A DNA stretch of 64,000 nucleotides, taken from Methylosinus sp. H3A (GTDB taxonomy: Bacteria; Pseudomonadota; Alphaproteobacteria; Rhizobiales; Beijerinckiaceae). Of the stretch, positions 8,711 to 17,523 are shown in pieces. The stretch is from contig NZ_JADNQW010000005.1 of NCBI RefSeq assembly GCF_015709455.1, positions 1,116,001 to 1,180,000 of the forward strand. The letters are read 5' to 3'. Under the pieces are notes generated by a model, which worked only from the letters and a program-made list of their open reading frames with translations, had not been told where the DNA came from and did no database searches. Each line of letters begins with the position of its first letter. Position 1 is the stretch's first letter. A program made the position numbers and the translations under genes.

Positions 8711-9862
8711 ATGAGCAAGTTTATTTACGCCCATGCCGGCGACGCCGACTGGAAAATCGCCTTGGCCTCCTGCCGCGAGCAGATCGAGCGCGGCTTGCAG
8801 GACGCGCCCGTTCCCAATCTCGGCTGGTGCTATGTGACCGACCATCACACGCAGGCGGCGGGGAGCATAATCTCCGCGCTCCGGGAAAATTTGCCCGGCG
8901 TCCATTGGGTGGGAACAGTCGGGGTCGGCGTCGGCGCCGGGGCGATCGAATATTTCGACGAGCCGGGGATCGCGATCATGCTCGCGGATCTGCCCGCCGG
9001 CTCCTTCGAGCTCTTTTCCGCTCCGGAGCGGCTGGACGGCGCCGCATCGGGCTTCGAACCCTTCACGGCTCTGGTCCACGCCAGCGGCGGAACCCCCGAT
9101 CTGCAGGCGAAGCTCGAAGCCGCGAGCGCAAAGCTCACCACCGGCTATTTGTTCGGCGGGCTGTCCTCGGCGCGCAATCAGGCCCTCTGCTTTGCGGACG
9201 AGGTTCTGCCGGGCGGCCTCACCGGGGTCGCCTTCGGCCCGCAGGCGACAGTGTTCTCGCGGGTCACCCAGGGTTGCCAGCCGATCGGCCCGCTGCGCGC
9301 CGTCACCCGCGCGCAAGGCAATTATCTGGTGACTCTGGACGAAAAACGCGCTCTCGACTGCGTTCTCGAGGATCTCGGCCTCGCGCCCGACGTCGGCGAC
9401 GTAGAGCTGCGTCAACAGCTGGCCCAGACGCTGGCGGGCCTCGTCGCCACCGGCGAGGACGTTTCCGCCCGGCCGGGGCAATTCGGCGCGAACACGGAAG
9501 TGCGCCATATCGTCGGCGTCGGACGCAAGGGCGGGTTGCTGATGATCGCGGAGCAGATAAAGGACGGCATGCGGCTCGCCTTCTGCAAGCGCAACGCCGA
9601 GGCGGCCGAGCACGATCTGCTGCGCATCGTCGAAGAGGTGCGAGCCCAGGCGGAGGCCGCCGGCGGCATGAGGGGCGCTTTGTATATCAGCTGCTCGGGA
9701 CGCGGCGGGCCGCATTTCGGCGAACCTCACGCGGAGTTCCGCATGGTGCATCGGGCGCTGGGAGGCGAGACGCCCTTGGTCGGCTTTTTCGCGGGCGGCG
9801 AGATCGCCCGCCACCATCTCTACGGCTATACTGGGGTGCTGACGGTTTTCGCCGGAGCCTGA
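8711..9862 (+). CDS. FIST-domain protein
   Basis: 383 residues covering FIST_N (about 15-215) and FIST_C (about 220-360) with no output domain attached. FIST domains are proposed ligand-binding sensor modules, often for small molecules such as amino acids, and are usually found next to signalling genes. Recognisable stretches are LPGVHWVGTVGVGVG, GYLFGGLSSARNQ, and near the end CSGRGGPHFGEPHAE followed by PLVGFFAGGEIA. It starts 59 bp after the CRP-type gene, with a GC-rich hairpin in the gap, and 19 bp before the aldo/keto reductase. The context suggests a sensing role in the cAMP group. Confidence 0.88.
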   Translation: MSKFIYAHAGDADWKIALASCREQIERGLQDAPVPNLGWCYVTDHHTQAAGSIISALRENLPGVHWVGTVGVGVGAGAIEYFDEPGIAIMLADLPAGSFELFSAPERLDGAASGFEPFTALVHASGGTPDLQAKLEAASAKLTTGYLFGGLSSARNQALCFADEVLPGGLTGVAFGPQATVFSRVTQGCQPIGPLRAVTRAQGNYLVTLDEKRALDCVLEDLGLAPDVGDVELRQQLAQTLAGLVATGEDVSARPGQFGANTEVRHIVGVGRKGGLLMIAEQIKDGMRLAFCKRNAEAAEHDLLRIVEEVRAQAEAAGGMRGALYISCSGRGGPHFGEPHAEFRMVHRALGGETPLVGFFAGGEIARHHLYGYTGVLTVFAGA

Positions 9863-9881
9863 GGACGAGGACAGCGCCAAA

Positions 9882-10769
9882 ATGACGCCAGAAGCGGCGG
9901 AGCGAAGCAGCGAAGACCAGAGCCGGATCGTCTCCGCCTTCGGGGTGGCCATGCCGCGCATCATCTATGGCACGGCCTGGAAAAAGGAGCGCACCGCGGC
10001 TCTCGTGGAATTGGCGCTGCGCTCCGGCTTTCGGGGCGTCGACACCGCCTGTCAGCCCAAGCATTACGACGAAGCCGGCGTGGGCCAGGGACTGGCCGCC
10101 GCGCTCGGCGCCGGGCTGGCCCGCTCGGACATCTATCTGCAAACCAAATTCACGCCGTTCCGCGGGCAAGACCCCGAAAATATCCCCTATGACGCCGAGG
10201 CGAGCCTCGGCGAGCAGGTGCGGCAATCCTTCGAGGTCTCGCTGCGCAATCTCGGCGTCGATTATCTCGACGGATTGGTCCTCCACTCCCCCTATCCAGA
10301 GGACGAGGATACGTTGGAGGCGTGGCGGGCGATGGAAGGCCTCTATGATCGCGGCGGCGTGCGCCAATTGGGCGTCAGCAATTGCTATGAGCCGTCGCGG
10401 CTGGAGACCTTGTGGAACAACGCCAGGATCAAGCCCGCGGTGATCCAGAACCGCTTCTACGCCAAGACCTTCTATGACCGCGACCTACGCGCCTTTTGCG
10501 CGGACCACGGCGTTCTCTATCAGAGTTTCTGGACCTTGACCGCCAATCCGGAAATCTTGGCGAAACCCGAGCTCGTCGCCCTGGCCGACAAATATGGGCG
10601 AAGCCGGGCCCAGCTGTTCTTCCGCTTCCTGACGCAACGAGACATTCTGTGTCTGACCGGCACATCCTCGCAAGCTCATATGCTCGAGGATCTGGCGATT
10701 TTCGATTTTCGCCTGAGCCGAGAGGAATGCGACGTCCTGGACGCGCTGCTGGACGGCGAGCCGGCCTGA
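9882..10769 (+). CDS. aldo/keto reductase
   Basis: 295-residue NADPH-dependent oxidoreductase with a TIM-barrel fold. The motif GVDTACQPKHYDEAGVG carries Asp54 and Tyr62, LQTKF carries Lys89 and LVLHSP carries His135; together these form the catalytic tetrad. The sequence VRQLGVSNCY is the usual barrel signature. The spacing between the catalytic Asp and Tyr is longer than in classical AKRs, as in the DTACQPKHY subgroup. The substrate cannot be deduced. It lies 19 bp after the FIST gene and is likely co-transcribed with it. Confidence 0.9.
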   Translation: MTPEAAERSSEDQSRIVSAFGVAMPRIIYGTAWKKERTAALVELALRSGFRGVDTACQPKHYDEAGVGQGLAAALGAGLARSDIYLQTKFTPFRGQDPENIPYDAEASLGEQVRQSFEVSLRNLGVDYLDGLVLHSPYPEDEDTLEAWRAMEGLYDRGGVRQLGVSNCYEPSRLETLWNNARIKPAVIQNRFYAKTFYDRDLRAFCADHGVLYQSFWTLTANPEILAKPELVALADKYGRSRAQLFFRFLTQRDILCLTGTSSQAHMLEDLAIFDFRLSREECDVLDALLDGEPA

Positions 10770-10877
10770 GGAATCGCCGGAAACCGCCCTTGCATTCTCG
10801 CGCCCGGCCGAGGATCATGCGCCCCGCTTGGTCGCGCGGCATGGCGCGACGAACCGCATCAGGGCCAACGCATTTCC

Positions 10878-12701
10878 ATGGCGAAGACGCTCGCACCCGA
10901 AGATCAGAGCTTCTGGCAGGATCTCGACGACGAAGATCGGAACAAGATCAAGGCCTGCGTGCAGATTCGCCGAATCGCGCGCGGCGAAGCGCTGATCGAG
11001 CAAGGCGCGCCGTCGGAGACGCTCTATATCGTCAATTTCGGCCAGTTCGGCGTGACCAACGCCGGCGATGGCGAGATCGTCGCCGAGATCGGCAAAGACC
11101 AGCTCATCGGCGAAATGGGCTTCTTCACCGGCGAGCCGCGCAGCACCAATGTGATCGCCATGCGCGATTCCGAGGTGCTGGAGATCGATCGGCCGCAATT
11201 CGACGCGCTCGTCGCGCGTTTCCCCGATATGCAGCGCGCCGTCACGCGCTCGCTGGCCAAACGTCTCGCCCGCCTCGGCGAGATCACGCGGCGCAACTTC
11301 CGCCAGAGCAGCCGCGTGCGCGTGATCGCGCTGATCGCCGCGGGCAGCGGAGCCATTCCGGAAGGTTTCGGCCCGCGGCTGCTGCGCGCGATCGATGCGC
11401 GCGCGCGCGGCAGCCTGCGCTCCTCCGCCGATGCGCGCGCTCATTTCCCCAGCGGCGATTTCGATCGCTACGCCGTCGCGGATTGGCTCGGCGAGCTGGA
11501 GCAGGAGAATGATTTCGTCGTCTGCGTCGCCGACGGCGAATTGAACGAATGGACCCGCGCCGTCCTGCATTCGGCCGATCTTCTGCTCATGGCCGTGAAT
11601 GGCGGGTCGCAGGCGCTCAATCCGATCGAGAATTTCGCCTTCACGCTGCTTCCCGCGAGTCGCCGGCGCATCGTCAAGCTCTGTCCGCATCGGCCGCAGG
11701 ACGCCGATCCTTCGGCGCCCTGGCTGCGCGAGCGCGACGTCTTCATGTTGCATCACGTCGCCTTGGACTCCGGCGCGGATTACGATTGTCTGGCTCGCTT
11801 TCTCACCGGCCAGGCGATCGGCTTCGTCGCCGGCGCCGGCGGCGCGCTCGGCCTCGCCCATATCGGGATCGTCAAGGCTTTTCAGGAGGCCGGCGTCGTC
11901 TTCGATATTTTCGGCGGCAGCAGCATCGGCTCCGGAATGGCGGTGGCCTTCGCGCAATTGAAGAGCCCGGAGGAGGTGGAAGCCGCCATTCACGAGATTT
12001 TCGTGCAGAACGCGGCGTTGAAGCGCCTCACCCTGCCGAAATTCGGGCTGCTCGACCATACGATTCTGGAGGCGACGCTGGCGAAGTCCTACGGCTCCAT
12101 CGCTTTCGAAGATCTCTGGCGGCCGAGCTTCGCCATAGCGACCGATCTCTCCACCTATACGATGCGCGTCATTCGCTCCGGCCCGACATGGCAAGCGGTG
12201 CGCGCCTCCTGCGCCATTCCCGGCGTGCTGCCGCCCTTCTTCGACGAGGACGGCCATATGCTCGTCGACGGCGCCGTCTCCGACAATGCGCCGATCGCGC
12301 CCATGCACGGATTGAAGAACGGCCCCAATGTGACCGTCGATCTCAGAAACTCCGATCCGCGGCTCTATGATTTCGACTATCGCGATCTCCCCGGCCGCAA
12401 TGAATTGCTCGCAGCGATCTTCAATCCGCTGCGCCGCAAGCCTCTGCCCGATTGCCCATCCCTCGCGAGCGTCATTCAACAGGCCGTGTTCAGCAACATT
12501 CGCGAGAAGCCGAATGTCGCGGCCGAGTTCGACCTCACCGTGCAGCCGCCCGTATGTCCCGGCGCGAGCTTCATGACCTGGGACAAGCACCGCGAAGTCG
12601 CCGAATTTTCCTATAAATGGGGCTTGGAGACGATCGCCCGGCTGGAGGCGGAAGGAAATCCGGCGCTCGCCGAGATGCGCCGCCTGTCGCAGCCGAGCTG
12701 A
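10878..12701 (+). CDS. patatin-like phospholipase with cyclic-nucleotide-binding domain (NTE type)
   Basis: 607 residues. Residues about 10-130 are a cNMP-binding beta-roll with LIGEMGFFTGEPRST, close to the cAMP-binding signature. A linker region (140-310) follows. The C-terminal patatin domain (about 313-520) has nucleophile Ser349 in GGSSIGSG and catalytic Asp464 in VDGAVSDN, which together form the Ser-Asp dyad. This is the domain order of neuropathy-target-esterase-type lysophospholipases. The glycine-rich oxyanion segment reads GAGGALGLAHIG, with Leu where Arg or Lys is usual. With a cyclase and a CRP-type gene nearby, cAMP control of phospholipid hydrolysis is plausible. Confidence 0.92.
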   Translation: MAKTLAPEDQSFWQDLDDEDRNKIKACVQIRRIARGEALIEQGAPSETLYIVNFGQFGVTNAGDGEIVAEIGKDQLIGEMGFFTGEPRSTNVIAMRDSEVLEIDRPQFDALVARFPDMQRAVTRSLAKRLARLGEITRRNFRQSSRVRVIALIAAGSGAIPEGFGPRLLRAIDARARGSLRSSADARAHFPSGDFDRYAVADWLGELEQENDFVVCVADGELNEWTRAVLHSADLLLMAVNGGSQALNPIENFAFTLLPASRRRIVKLCPHRPQDADPSAPWLRERDVFMLHHVALDSGADYDCLARFLTGQAIGFVAGAGGALGLAHIGIVKAFQEAGVVFDIFGGSSIGSGMAVAFAQLKSPEEVEAAIHEIFVQNAALKRLTLPKFGLLDHTILEATLAKSYGSIAFEDLWRPSFAIATDLSTYTMRVIRSGPTWQAVRASCAIPGVLPPFFDEDGHMLVDGAVSDNAPIAPMHGLKNGPNVTVDLRNSDPRLYDFDYRDLPGRNELLAAIFNPLRRKPLPDCPSLASVIQQAVFSNIREKPNVAAEFDLTVQPPVCPGASFMTWDKHREVAEFSYKWGLETIARLEAEGNPALAEMRRLSQPS

Positions 12702-12729
12702 TCGCCGCTCCGAGAAGCCCGCCGACGTC

Positions 12730-13656
12730 TCACGCCGCGTCCAGCGCGGCGCGCAGCATCGGCAGATAGCGCTGCGGATTTTCCAACATCGGAAAATGTC
12801 CGCAGTTCTCGAAGACGACGAATTCCGCCTCCGGCAGAAAACGCTTCATCGAATCGCCGATCGTCTGCACGAGATTATGCGTCGGATCGCTGTCGCCCCA
12901 GACGATCGTCACCTTGCGCGGACTCGCGGCATAGGGCTTTTCGGGCGTCGCCATCAAGGCCTGATAGGCGTTGCAGAGGCAAAAGCAGCCGCCGCGATCG
13001 AGGCCCGCGATCGCTTCTTCGGCGAGCTTCGGCGCGATCGCCGAGGTCGCCGGCGGCATGGCGACCTTGTACCAATGGCGCGTCACCACATGATCGAGGG
13101 CGCGCATGAAAATCTGCCCGACATAGGGCCGTCGAATCAAATTCATGCGATCCGTCCCCGCCGCCCATTTCTGAGCCTGCGAGATCGACACTGTCTGTTG
13201 CAGCATGAGATGGCGCACGCGATCCGGCCGCGCCGCGGAAAAGGCGACGCCGGCGAAGCCGCCGAGGCAGGCCATGTCCAGCACGGCGTCCCGAATGTCG
13301 AGCCGGGCGAAGAATTCGTCGAAGACCTCGCAATAGCTCGCGACGTCGAAGCGAAAGCCCGATTTGACGAAGGATTGGCCGAAACCCGGCGTCTCGACGC
13401 AAACGACCCGAGCGTGGTTCGACATTTCATCGATGATCGGCAGATATTGTTCGATCACATTCGGCGGGTCGGGCACGATCACCAGCGTCTTGTCGCTCGC
13501 GCCATTCTTTTTTTCCACGATCAATGTGCGTAGCGTCGCGCCGCGCGTCTCGATGAATTCGCCCTTCGCGCCATTCAACTTCGGGCCCGCCTCGCTGCGA
13601 GCGGCGCGCGCGCGCCGATCCGCCCACAACCAGCGCGACATTTCGATTGCGTCCAT
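12730..13656 (-). CDS. alpha/beta hydrolase with Cys in the nucleophile position
   Basis: 308 residues with the alpha/beta-hydrolase order: strand-loop VVCVETPGFGQS, nucleophile elbow LDMACLGGFAG, acid-bearing IVWGDSDPTH and histidine-bearing ENCGHFPMLENP (His287). In the elbow the usual G-x-S-x-G is M-A-C-L-G, so Cys130 replaces Ser. A Cys-His-Asp triad is known from dienelactone hydrolases, but the surrounding sequence here resembles haloalkane-dehalogenase or esterase-like members. The start is the ATG at 13656, with GAGGAG about 10 bp upstream; the open frame continues upstream without a good start. It is divergent from the lipid-modification operon. Confidence 0.82.
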   Translation of the reverse strand: MDAIEMSRWLWADRRARAARSEAGPKLNGAKGEFIETRGATLRTLIVEKKNGASDKTLVIVPDPPNVIEQYLPIIDEMSNHARVVCVETPGFGQSFVKSGFRFDVASYCEVFDEFFARLDIRDAVLDMACLGGFAGVAFSAARPDRVRHLMLQQTVSISQAQKWAAGTDRMNLIRRPYVGQIFMRALDHVVTRHWYKVAMPPATSAIAPKLAEEAIAGLDRGGCFCLCNAYQALMATPEKPYAASPRKVTIVWGDSDPTHNLVQTIGDSMKRFLPEAEFVVFENCGHFPMLENPQRYLPMLRAALDAA

Positions 13657-14058
13657 CCCTCGGTCTCCTCGCCGCCCTTTGAAATCGATGCGCGGAGCGA
13701 TCGCGTCGCGCCAGATTTCTATAGAGCGGGCCCATCGACGCGCCTTGTGTGTCGGCGCACATCGTTCGATCCCGCCAGTCACTAACACATTGGGACAGGC
13801 TCGAGCCGGTCGTCGTTTGCAAGAAGCGACGGAAGGGCGGCGAGCGCAAGCTGAGCAGCTTGTCAACATGCGGAAATAATGTGACAAATATTGTCACAGT
13901 GTTGTCGTGCAGCGTCTCCGCGCAGCAAGGCGAACAGCATGAAGATCAAGGGCGCAGCGCAAATTGCGCGGGTGCGCGAAAGGTTTCGCGTGTCGTTTCC
14001 GGCGCAAGCCAGCGCGGAAATTCTTTTGGAAGCGCGCAACATCGATTGGAGAGTCAGA
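13657..14058. other. 402-bp divergent intergenic region
   Basis: The region separates the leftward hydrolase from the rightward cyclopropane synthase. Apart from the palindrome at 13880-13898, I see no gene. The last 120 bp could be coding if the upstream ATG at 13939 is used for the synthase. The region around 13870-13900 is locally AT-rich, as expected for a promoter. Confidence 0.5.
13880..13898. promoter_or_regulatory. perfect palindromic operator candidate
   Basis: TGTGACAAATATTGTCACA is a perfect inverted repeat with 8-bp arms (TGTGACAA / TTGTCACA) and an ATA centre. It lies in the 402-bp divergent region between the hydrolase gene and the cyclopropane synthase gene. A TTGTCA hexamer at 13860-13865 just upstream could be a -35 element on the plus strand. 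The spacing of the TGTGA/TCACA halves (9 bp) is too long for classical CRP. A TetR- or GntR-type operator fits better, but the regulator is unknown. Confidence 0.6.
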
Positions 14059-15336
14059 ATGACGGATACGCGATTCATGCCGGAACACGCCGCTCATGCT
14101 TTCGACGCGAAAACTTCGCGCGGGTCGATCTCGATCGCGCCCATCTTCGGAGCGCGCCGGCCGAAAGACGCTTTCTTCGAAATGCTGTCGCGTCATCTCC
14201 ATCGCGGAACTCTGATCGTGCGCCACGATGGCGTCGATCATCGCTTCGGCGCCAGCGACGAAGCGCCGATCGTGCTGCGCGTGCTGCGCGACGACTTCTT
14301 CAGCCGCGTGCTCGCCTTCGGCAATCTGGGCATGGGCGAAGCGTTCATGGCGCAGGATTTCGAGGTCGAGGACGGCCGCCTCGTCGATTGCCTCACAATG
14401 CTGTGCCGCGCCGGCCTGCATAAGAAGCTGCGCTCCGATTGGAGCTTCCTCTTCCGCTACGCCGGCATGCTCGCGAGCAATCGTCTCATGAGCCCGGCGA
14501 CCAATGTTCGTCGCCATTACGACATTGGCGAAGACGTGTTCGACGCTTTTCTGCTCGACCGCTATCAGGTCTATTCCTGCGGCTACGCGCATTCGCAGGA
14601 CGACGACGCCGATCTCTTGCAGCAACGCAAGCTGGATCGCATTTGCCAGAAGCTCGAGATCGAGCCGGGCCAGTCGCTGCTCGACATAGGCTGCGGCAAG
14701 GGCGGCATGCTGATCCATGCGGCGCTGAACTTCGGCGCGCGCGGCGTCGGCGTCACCAATAGCGTCGCGCATCATGCGCGCGCGCAGGAAAACGCCGCGA
14801 AATATGGCGTCTCCGATCGTGTCCGCTTCATCCTCGGCGATTATCGCGAGATCGAAGGCTCCTTCGACCGCATCGTCAGCGTCGGCATGCTCGAGCATGT
14901 GCGCGCCAAAGATTATTCGGCCTATTTCGGCGCCATCGAGCGTCTGCTCGCGCCGACGGGACGCGGCCTCGTGCATGTCATCGGCTGCAACACGGCGATC
15001 AATCGCCATGACCCCTTCATTCAGAAATATGTCTTCCCCGGCTCCGACACGCCGAAGCTCTCCGCCATGACGACGGAGCTCGAGAAGAATTGCCTCGCCA
15101 TTCTCGACGTCGAGAATATGGCGCGTCATTACGCCGTGACTCTGCGCCGCTGGCTGGAGGCTTTCCGCGCCAATAGCGGAACGCTCGATCCTGTGCGCTA
15201 CGACACGGTCTTCAAGCGCATGTGGGAATACTACCTCAGCTGCGGCGTCGCTTCTGCGATGGCGGGAGACCAGGCGCTCTATCAGCTCCTCTTCACCAAG
15301 GATTATCACGCGCCGTACCGGCTGCAGCGCGTCTGA
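14059..15336 (+). CDS. cfa: cyclopropane-fatty-acyl-phospholipid synthase
   Basis: 425 residues from the ATG at 14059, which has a good SD (GGAGAG). An in-frame ATG at 13939 would add 40 residues. The enzyme transfers a methylene group from SAM to unsaturated acyl chains of membrane phospholipids. The N-terminal lipid-binding domain includes FGNLGMGEAFMAQDFEVEDG. The SAM-binding motif LLDIGCGKGG lies at 207-216. Family motifs YSCGYAH, GVGVTNS, VSVGMLEHV and the C-terminal TLRRWLEAFRAN are present. It heads an apparent operon with a desaturase and a hydrolase. Confidence 0.93.
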   Translation: MTDTRFMPEHAAHAFDAKTSRGSISIAPIFGARRPKDAFFEMLSRHLHRGTLIVRHDGVDHRFGASDEAPIVLRVLRDDFFSRVLAFGNLGMGEAFMAQDFEVEDGRLVDCLTMLCRAGLHKKLRSDWSFLFRYAGMLASNRLMSPATNVRRHYDIGEDVFDAFLLDRYQVYSCGYAHSQDDDADLLQQRKLDRICQKLEIEPGQSLLDIGCGKGGMLIHAALNFGARGVGVTNSVAHHARAQENAAKYGVSDRVRFILGDYREIEGSFDRIVSVGMLEHVRAKDYSAYFGAIERLLAPTGRGLVHVIGCNTAINRHDPFIQKYVFPGSDTPKLSAMTTELEKNCLAILDVENMARHYAVTLRRWLEAFRANSGTLDPVRYDTVFKRMWEYYLSCGVASAMAGDQALYQLLFTKDYHAPYRLQRV

Positions 15337-15366
15337 CACGCGATTTCGTTTTTATCGGGGGTGCAT

Positions 15367-16518
15367 ATGTCGAAGGAAGCAAATCAGGATTTCGCGCGCC
15401 TGCGGGAGCAGGTCCGTCGCGCAGGATACGGCCGCAAGCTGACGGCCATCGGCATCGCGGAATGGCTGCTGTTCATCGCCTTGACGGCGACGGGCGTCAC
15501 GCTCGTCATCGTCTCGGACATGCTCATCGTCAAGGCGATCGGCATGATCCTCGTCGCCTATGGCTGCATGGGCATGTCGACCAATGGCCACACCGCCTCG
15601 CATCATGCGATCAGCAACACGCCCTGGGTCAATGACTTCATCATGTATTTCGACTTTCCCTTCTTCCTCGGAGTGTCGGGAAATTATTGGCGCCATAAGC
15701 ATGTCGTCGTGCATCATCCCAATCCGAACGTCATCGGCGTGGACGACGACGCCGATCTGGCGCCGGTGTTCACGCTCAACGACCGCGATTTGAAGAACGC
15801 CTCCGGCCTCACCCGATGGTGGTTCGAGCATCAGGGCTATTTCTTCCCCATCGTGCTGCTCGGCAATTCTTTCGGCGTCGCCTTCAAGGGCTGGCGCTTC
15901 CTCATCCGCGAGCTGAAGGACGATGAGCGCCGCAACCGTCAGAGCTGGATCGATCTCGCCTGCATGATCGCGCATTGGATCGTGTGGATCGTCATCCCGA
16001 TCGCAATATTCGGCTTCGCCAATGTCGCGACCTTCTTCGTCGTGCAAATGTTCATGATGTCCTATGTCATGTTCGCCCTCTTCGCTCCGGCGCATTATCC
16101 GGAGGAGGCGATCCAGGTGACGAAGGACGCGACGCGCGACAATTATCTGATGCTGCAGACGGCGACCGCGGTGAATTTCGAGACGGGGCCGATCGGCCGC
16201 CTGCTGTGCGGCGGCGTCGATTTCCAGATCGAGCATCACCTCTTCCCCTGGATCAGCCCGCGTCACTATCCGCAACTCGCGCCCATGCTGCGCCGGTTCT
16301 GCGAGGAGCACGGCTATCCCTATCGCTCGCAGGGCTGGGGAATCGCCACCTGGAAATCCGTCGTCACCCTCTTCAAGCCGAAGAAGATCGAGGAGGAGTT
16401 CCCCGCGGTTGAAAACCTGCCGCTTGCCGCTCATTATCAGCAACAGAGCAGAATTCGCCGCGAAGCCGAGGCGCCGCTCGCCGAGCCGACGGTCGAGACG
16501 GCGATGGGGAAAGCATGA
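15367..16518 (+). CDS. membrane fatty acid desaturase
   Basis: 383 residues. It has the three histidine boxes of the di-iron membrane desaturase family: HTASHH (about 78-83), HKHVVVHH (about 113-120) and IEHHLFP (about 287-293). TM pairs precede box 1 and lie between boxes 2 and 3. It introduces a double bond in an acyl lipid. I use the ATG at 15367; a GTG two codons upstream overlaps the likely SD (CGGGGG). It starts 30 bp after the cyclopropane synthase and ends 4 bp before the next hydrolase. Making the double bond that the synthase then methylenates is an attractive but unproven pairing. Confidence 0.9.
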   Translation: MSKEANQDFARLREQVRRAGYGRKLTAIGIAEWLLFIALTATGVTLVIVSDMLIVKAIGMILVAYGCMGMSTNGHTASHHAISNTPWVNDFIMYFDFPFFLGVSGNYWRHKHVVVHHPNPNVIGVDDDADLAPVFTLNDRDLKNASGLTRWWFEHQGYFFPIVLLGNSFGVAFKGWRFLIRELKDDERRNRQSWIDLACMIAHWIVWIVIPIAIFGFANVATFFVVQMFMMSYVMFALFAPAHYPEEAIQVTKDATRDNYLMLQTATAVNFETGPIGRLLCGGVDFQIEHHLFPWISPRHYPQLAPMLRRFCEEHGYPYRSQGWGIATWKSVVTLFKPKKIEEEFPAVENLPLAAHYQQQSRIRREAEAPLAEPTVETAMGKA

Positions 16519-16522
16519 GAGC

Positions 16523-17377
16523 ATGAACCACGCCGGCGACGGCAATGCGCGTTCGGTGACCATCGCCGCGAGAGACGGAGCGTCTCTCGCGGCGATGCTG
16601 TTTTCGTCACCGCGCGGCGAAGGGCCCGTCGTCGTCATCGCCGGCGCGATCGCGGTGAAGCAGAAATTCTATGAGCGCCTGGCGCGCTTTCTCGCCGCGC
16701 GCGGCGCCGAGGTTCTCACCTTCGACTATCGCGGCGTCGGCGCCTCGCGCAAATTCGGAACGCCGCGCGGCGGCCTGCGCGCCTGGGGCGAGCAGGATCT
16801 CGCCGGCGCTCTGGATCACGCGCTCACGCTCGCGCCCGATGCGCCCTTGCGCGTCGTCGCCCATAGCGTGGGCGGCCAATTGGTCGGGCTCGCCGAGAAT
16901 AATCATCATATTCGCGCCATGCTGGCGATCAGCGCGCAGATCGGCGATTGGCGGCTGTGGCCGGCGCCGCGCAAATACGCGCTCTGGCTGTTCTGGAACG
17001 CGCTGCTCCCGATACCGGCCGCCGTGCTCGGCTATTTTCCGGCGGCGCGCCTCGGGCTCGGCGAAAACCTGCCGAAGGACGCTGCGCTCGAATGGGCGCG
17101 CTGGTGCCGCAACCCCGACTATTTCGTCGACGCTGCGGGGCGGCCATTTCCGGGATGTTTCGACGACTTCACCGGATCGATTCGCGCCTTGACGATCGAG
17201 GACGATTGGATGGCGCCGAAGCCGGCCGTCGACGCGCTGATGCACCGCTACCGGCGCGCGAGTATCGAGCCCATGGCGATTCGCCCCGAGGCGAAAGCGA
17301 TCGGGCATTTCGGTTTTTTCCGCGACCCCGGCCGCCCCTATTGGGACGATTGCGCGCGCTGGTTGATGGAGAGCTGA
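16523..17377 (+). CDS. alpha/beta hydrolase (COG4757-like)
   Basis: 284 residues. It has the nucleophile elbow VVAHSVGGQ, an acid in IEDDWMAPK and a histidine in AIGHFGFF near the C-terminus. The strand FDYRGVGAS is typical of serine hydrolases. There is no signal peptide, so it is probably cytoplasmic. It follows the desaturase by 4 bp and is the third gene of the lipid operon. A lipase, thioesterase or acyl-transfer role is possible; the substrate is unknown. Confidence 0.85.
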   Translation: MNHAGDGNARSVTIAARDGASLAAMLFSSPRGEGPVVVIAGAIAVKQKFYERLARFLAARGAEVLTFDYRGVGASRKFGTPRGGLRAWGEQDLAGALDHALTLAPDAPLRVVAHSVGGQLVGLAENNHHIRAMLAISAQIGDWRLWPAPRKYALWLFWNALLPIPAAVLGYFPAARLGLGENLPKDAALEWARWCRNPDYFVDAAGRPFPGCFDDFTGSIRALTIEDDWMAPKPAVDALMHRYRRASIEPMAIRPEAKAIGHFGFFRDPGRPYWDDCARWLMES

Positions 17378-17446
17378 ACGGCGCGCGTGGACGAAGGTAG
17401 TTCTCGCTCCGCCGCCCGGGCACGCTGGCCAAGCGATTGATTTATC

Positions 17447-17523
<77 letters not shown>

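Noticed and set aside
13880..13898. CRP or FNR binding site
   Set aside because: The TGTGA and TCACA halves are 9 bp apart rather than 6, and the FNR core TTGAT..ATCAA is absent. Kept only as a generic palindromic operator.
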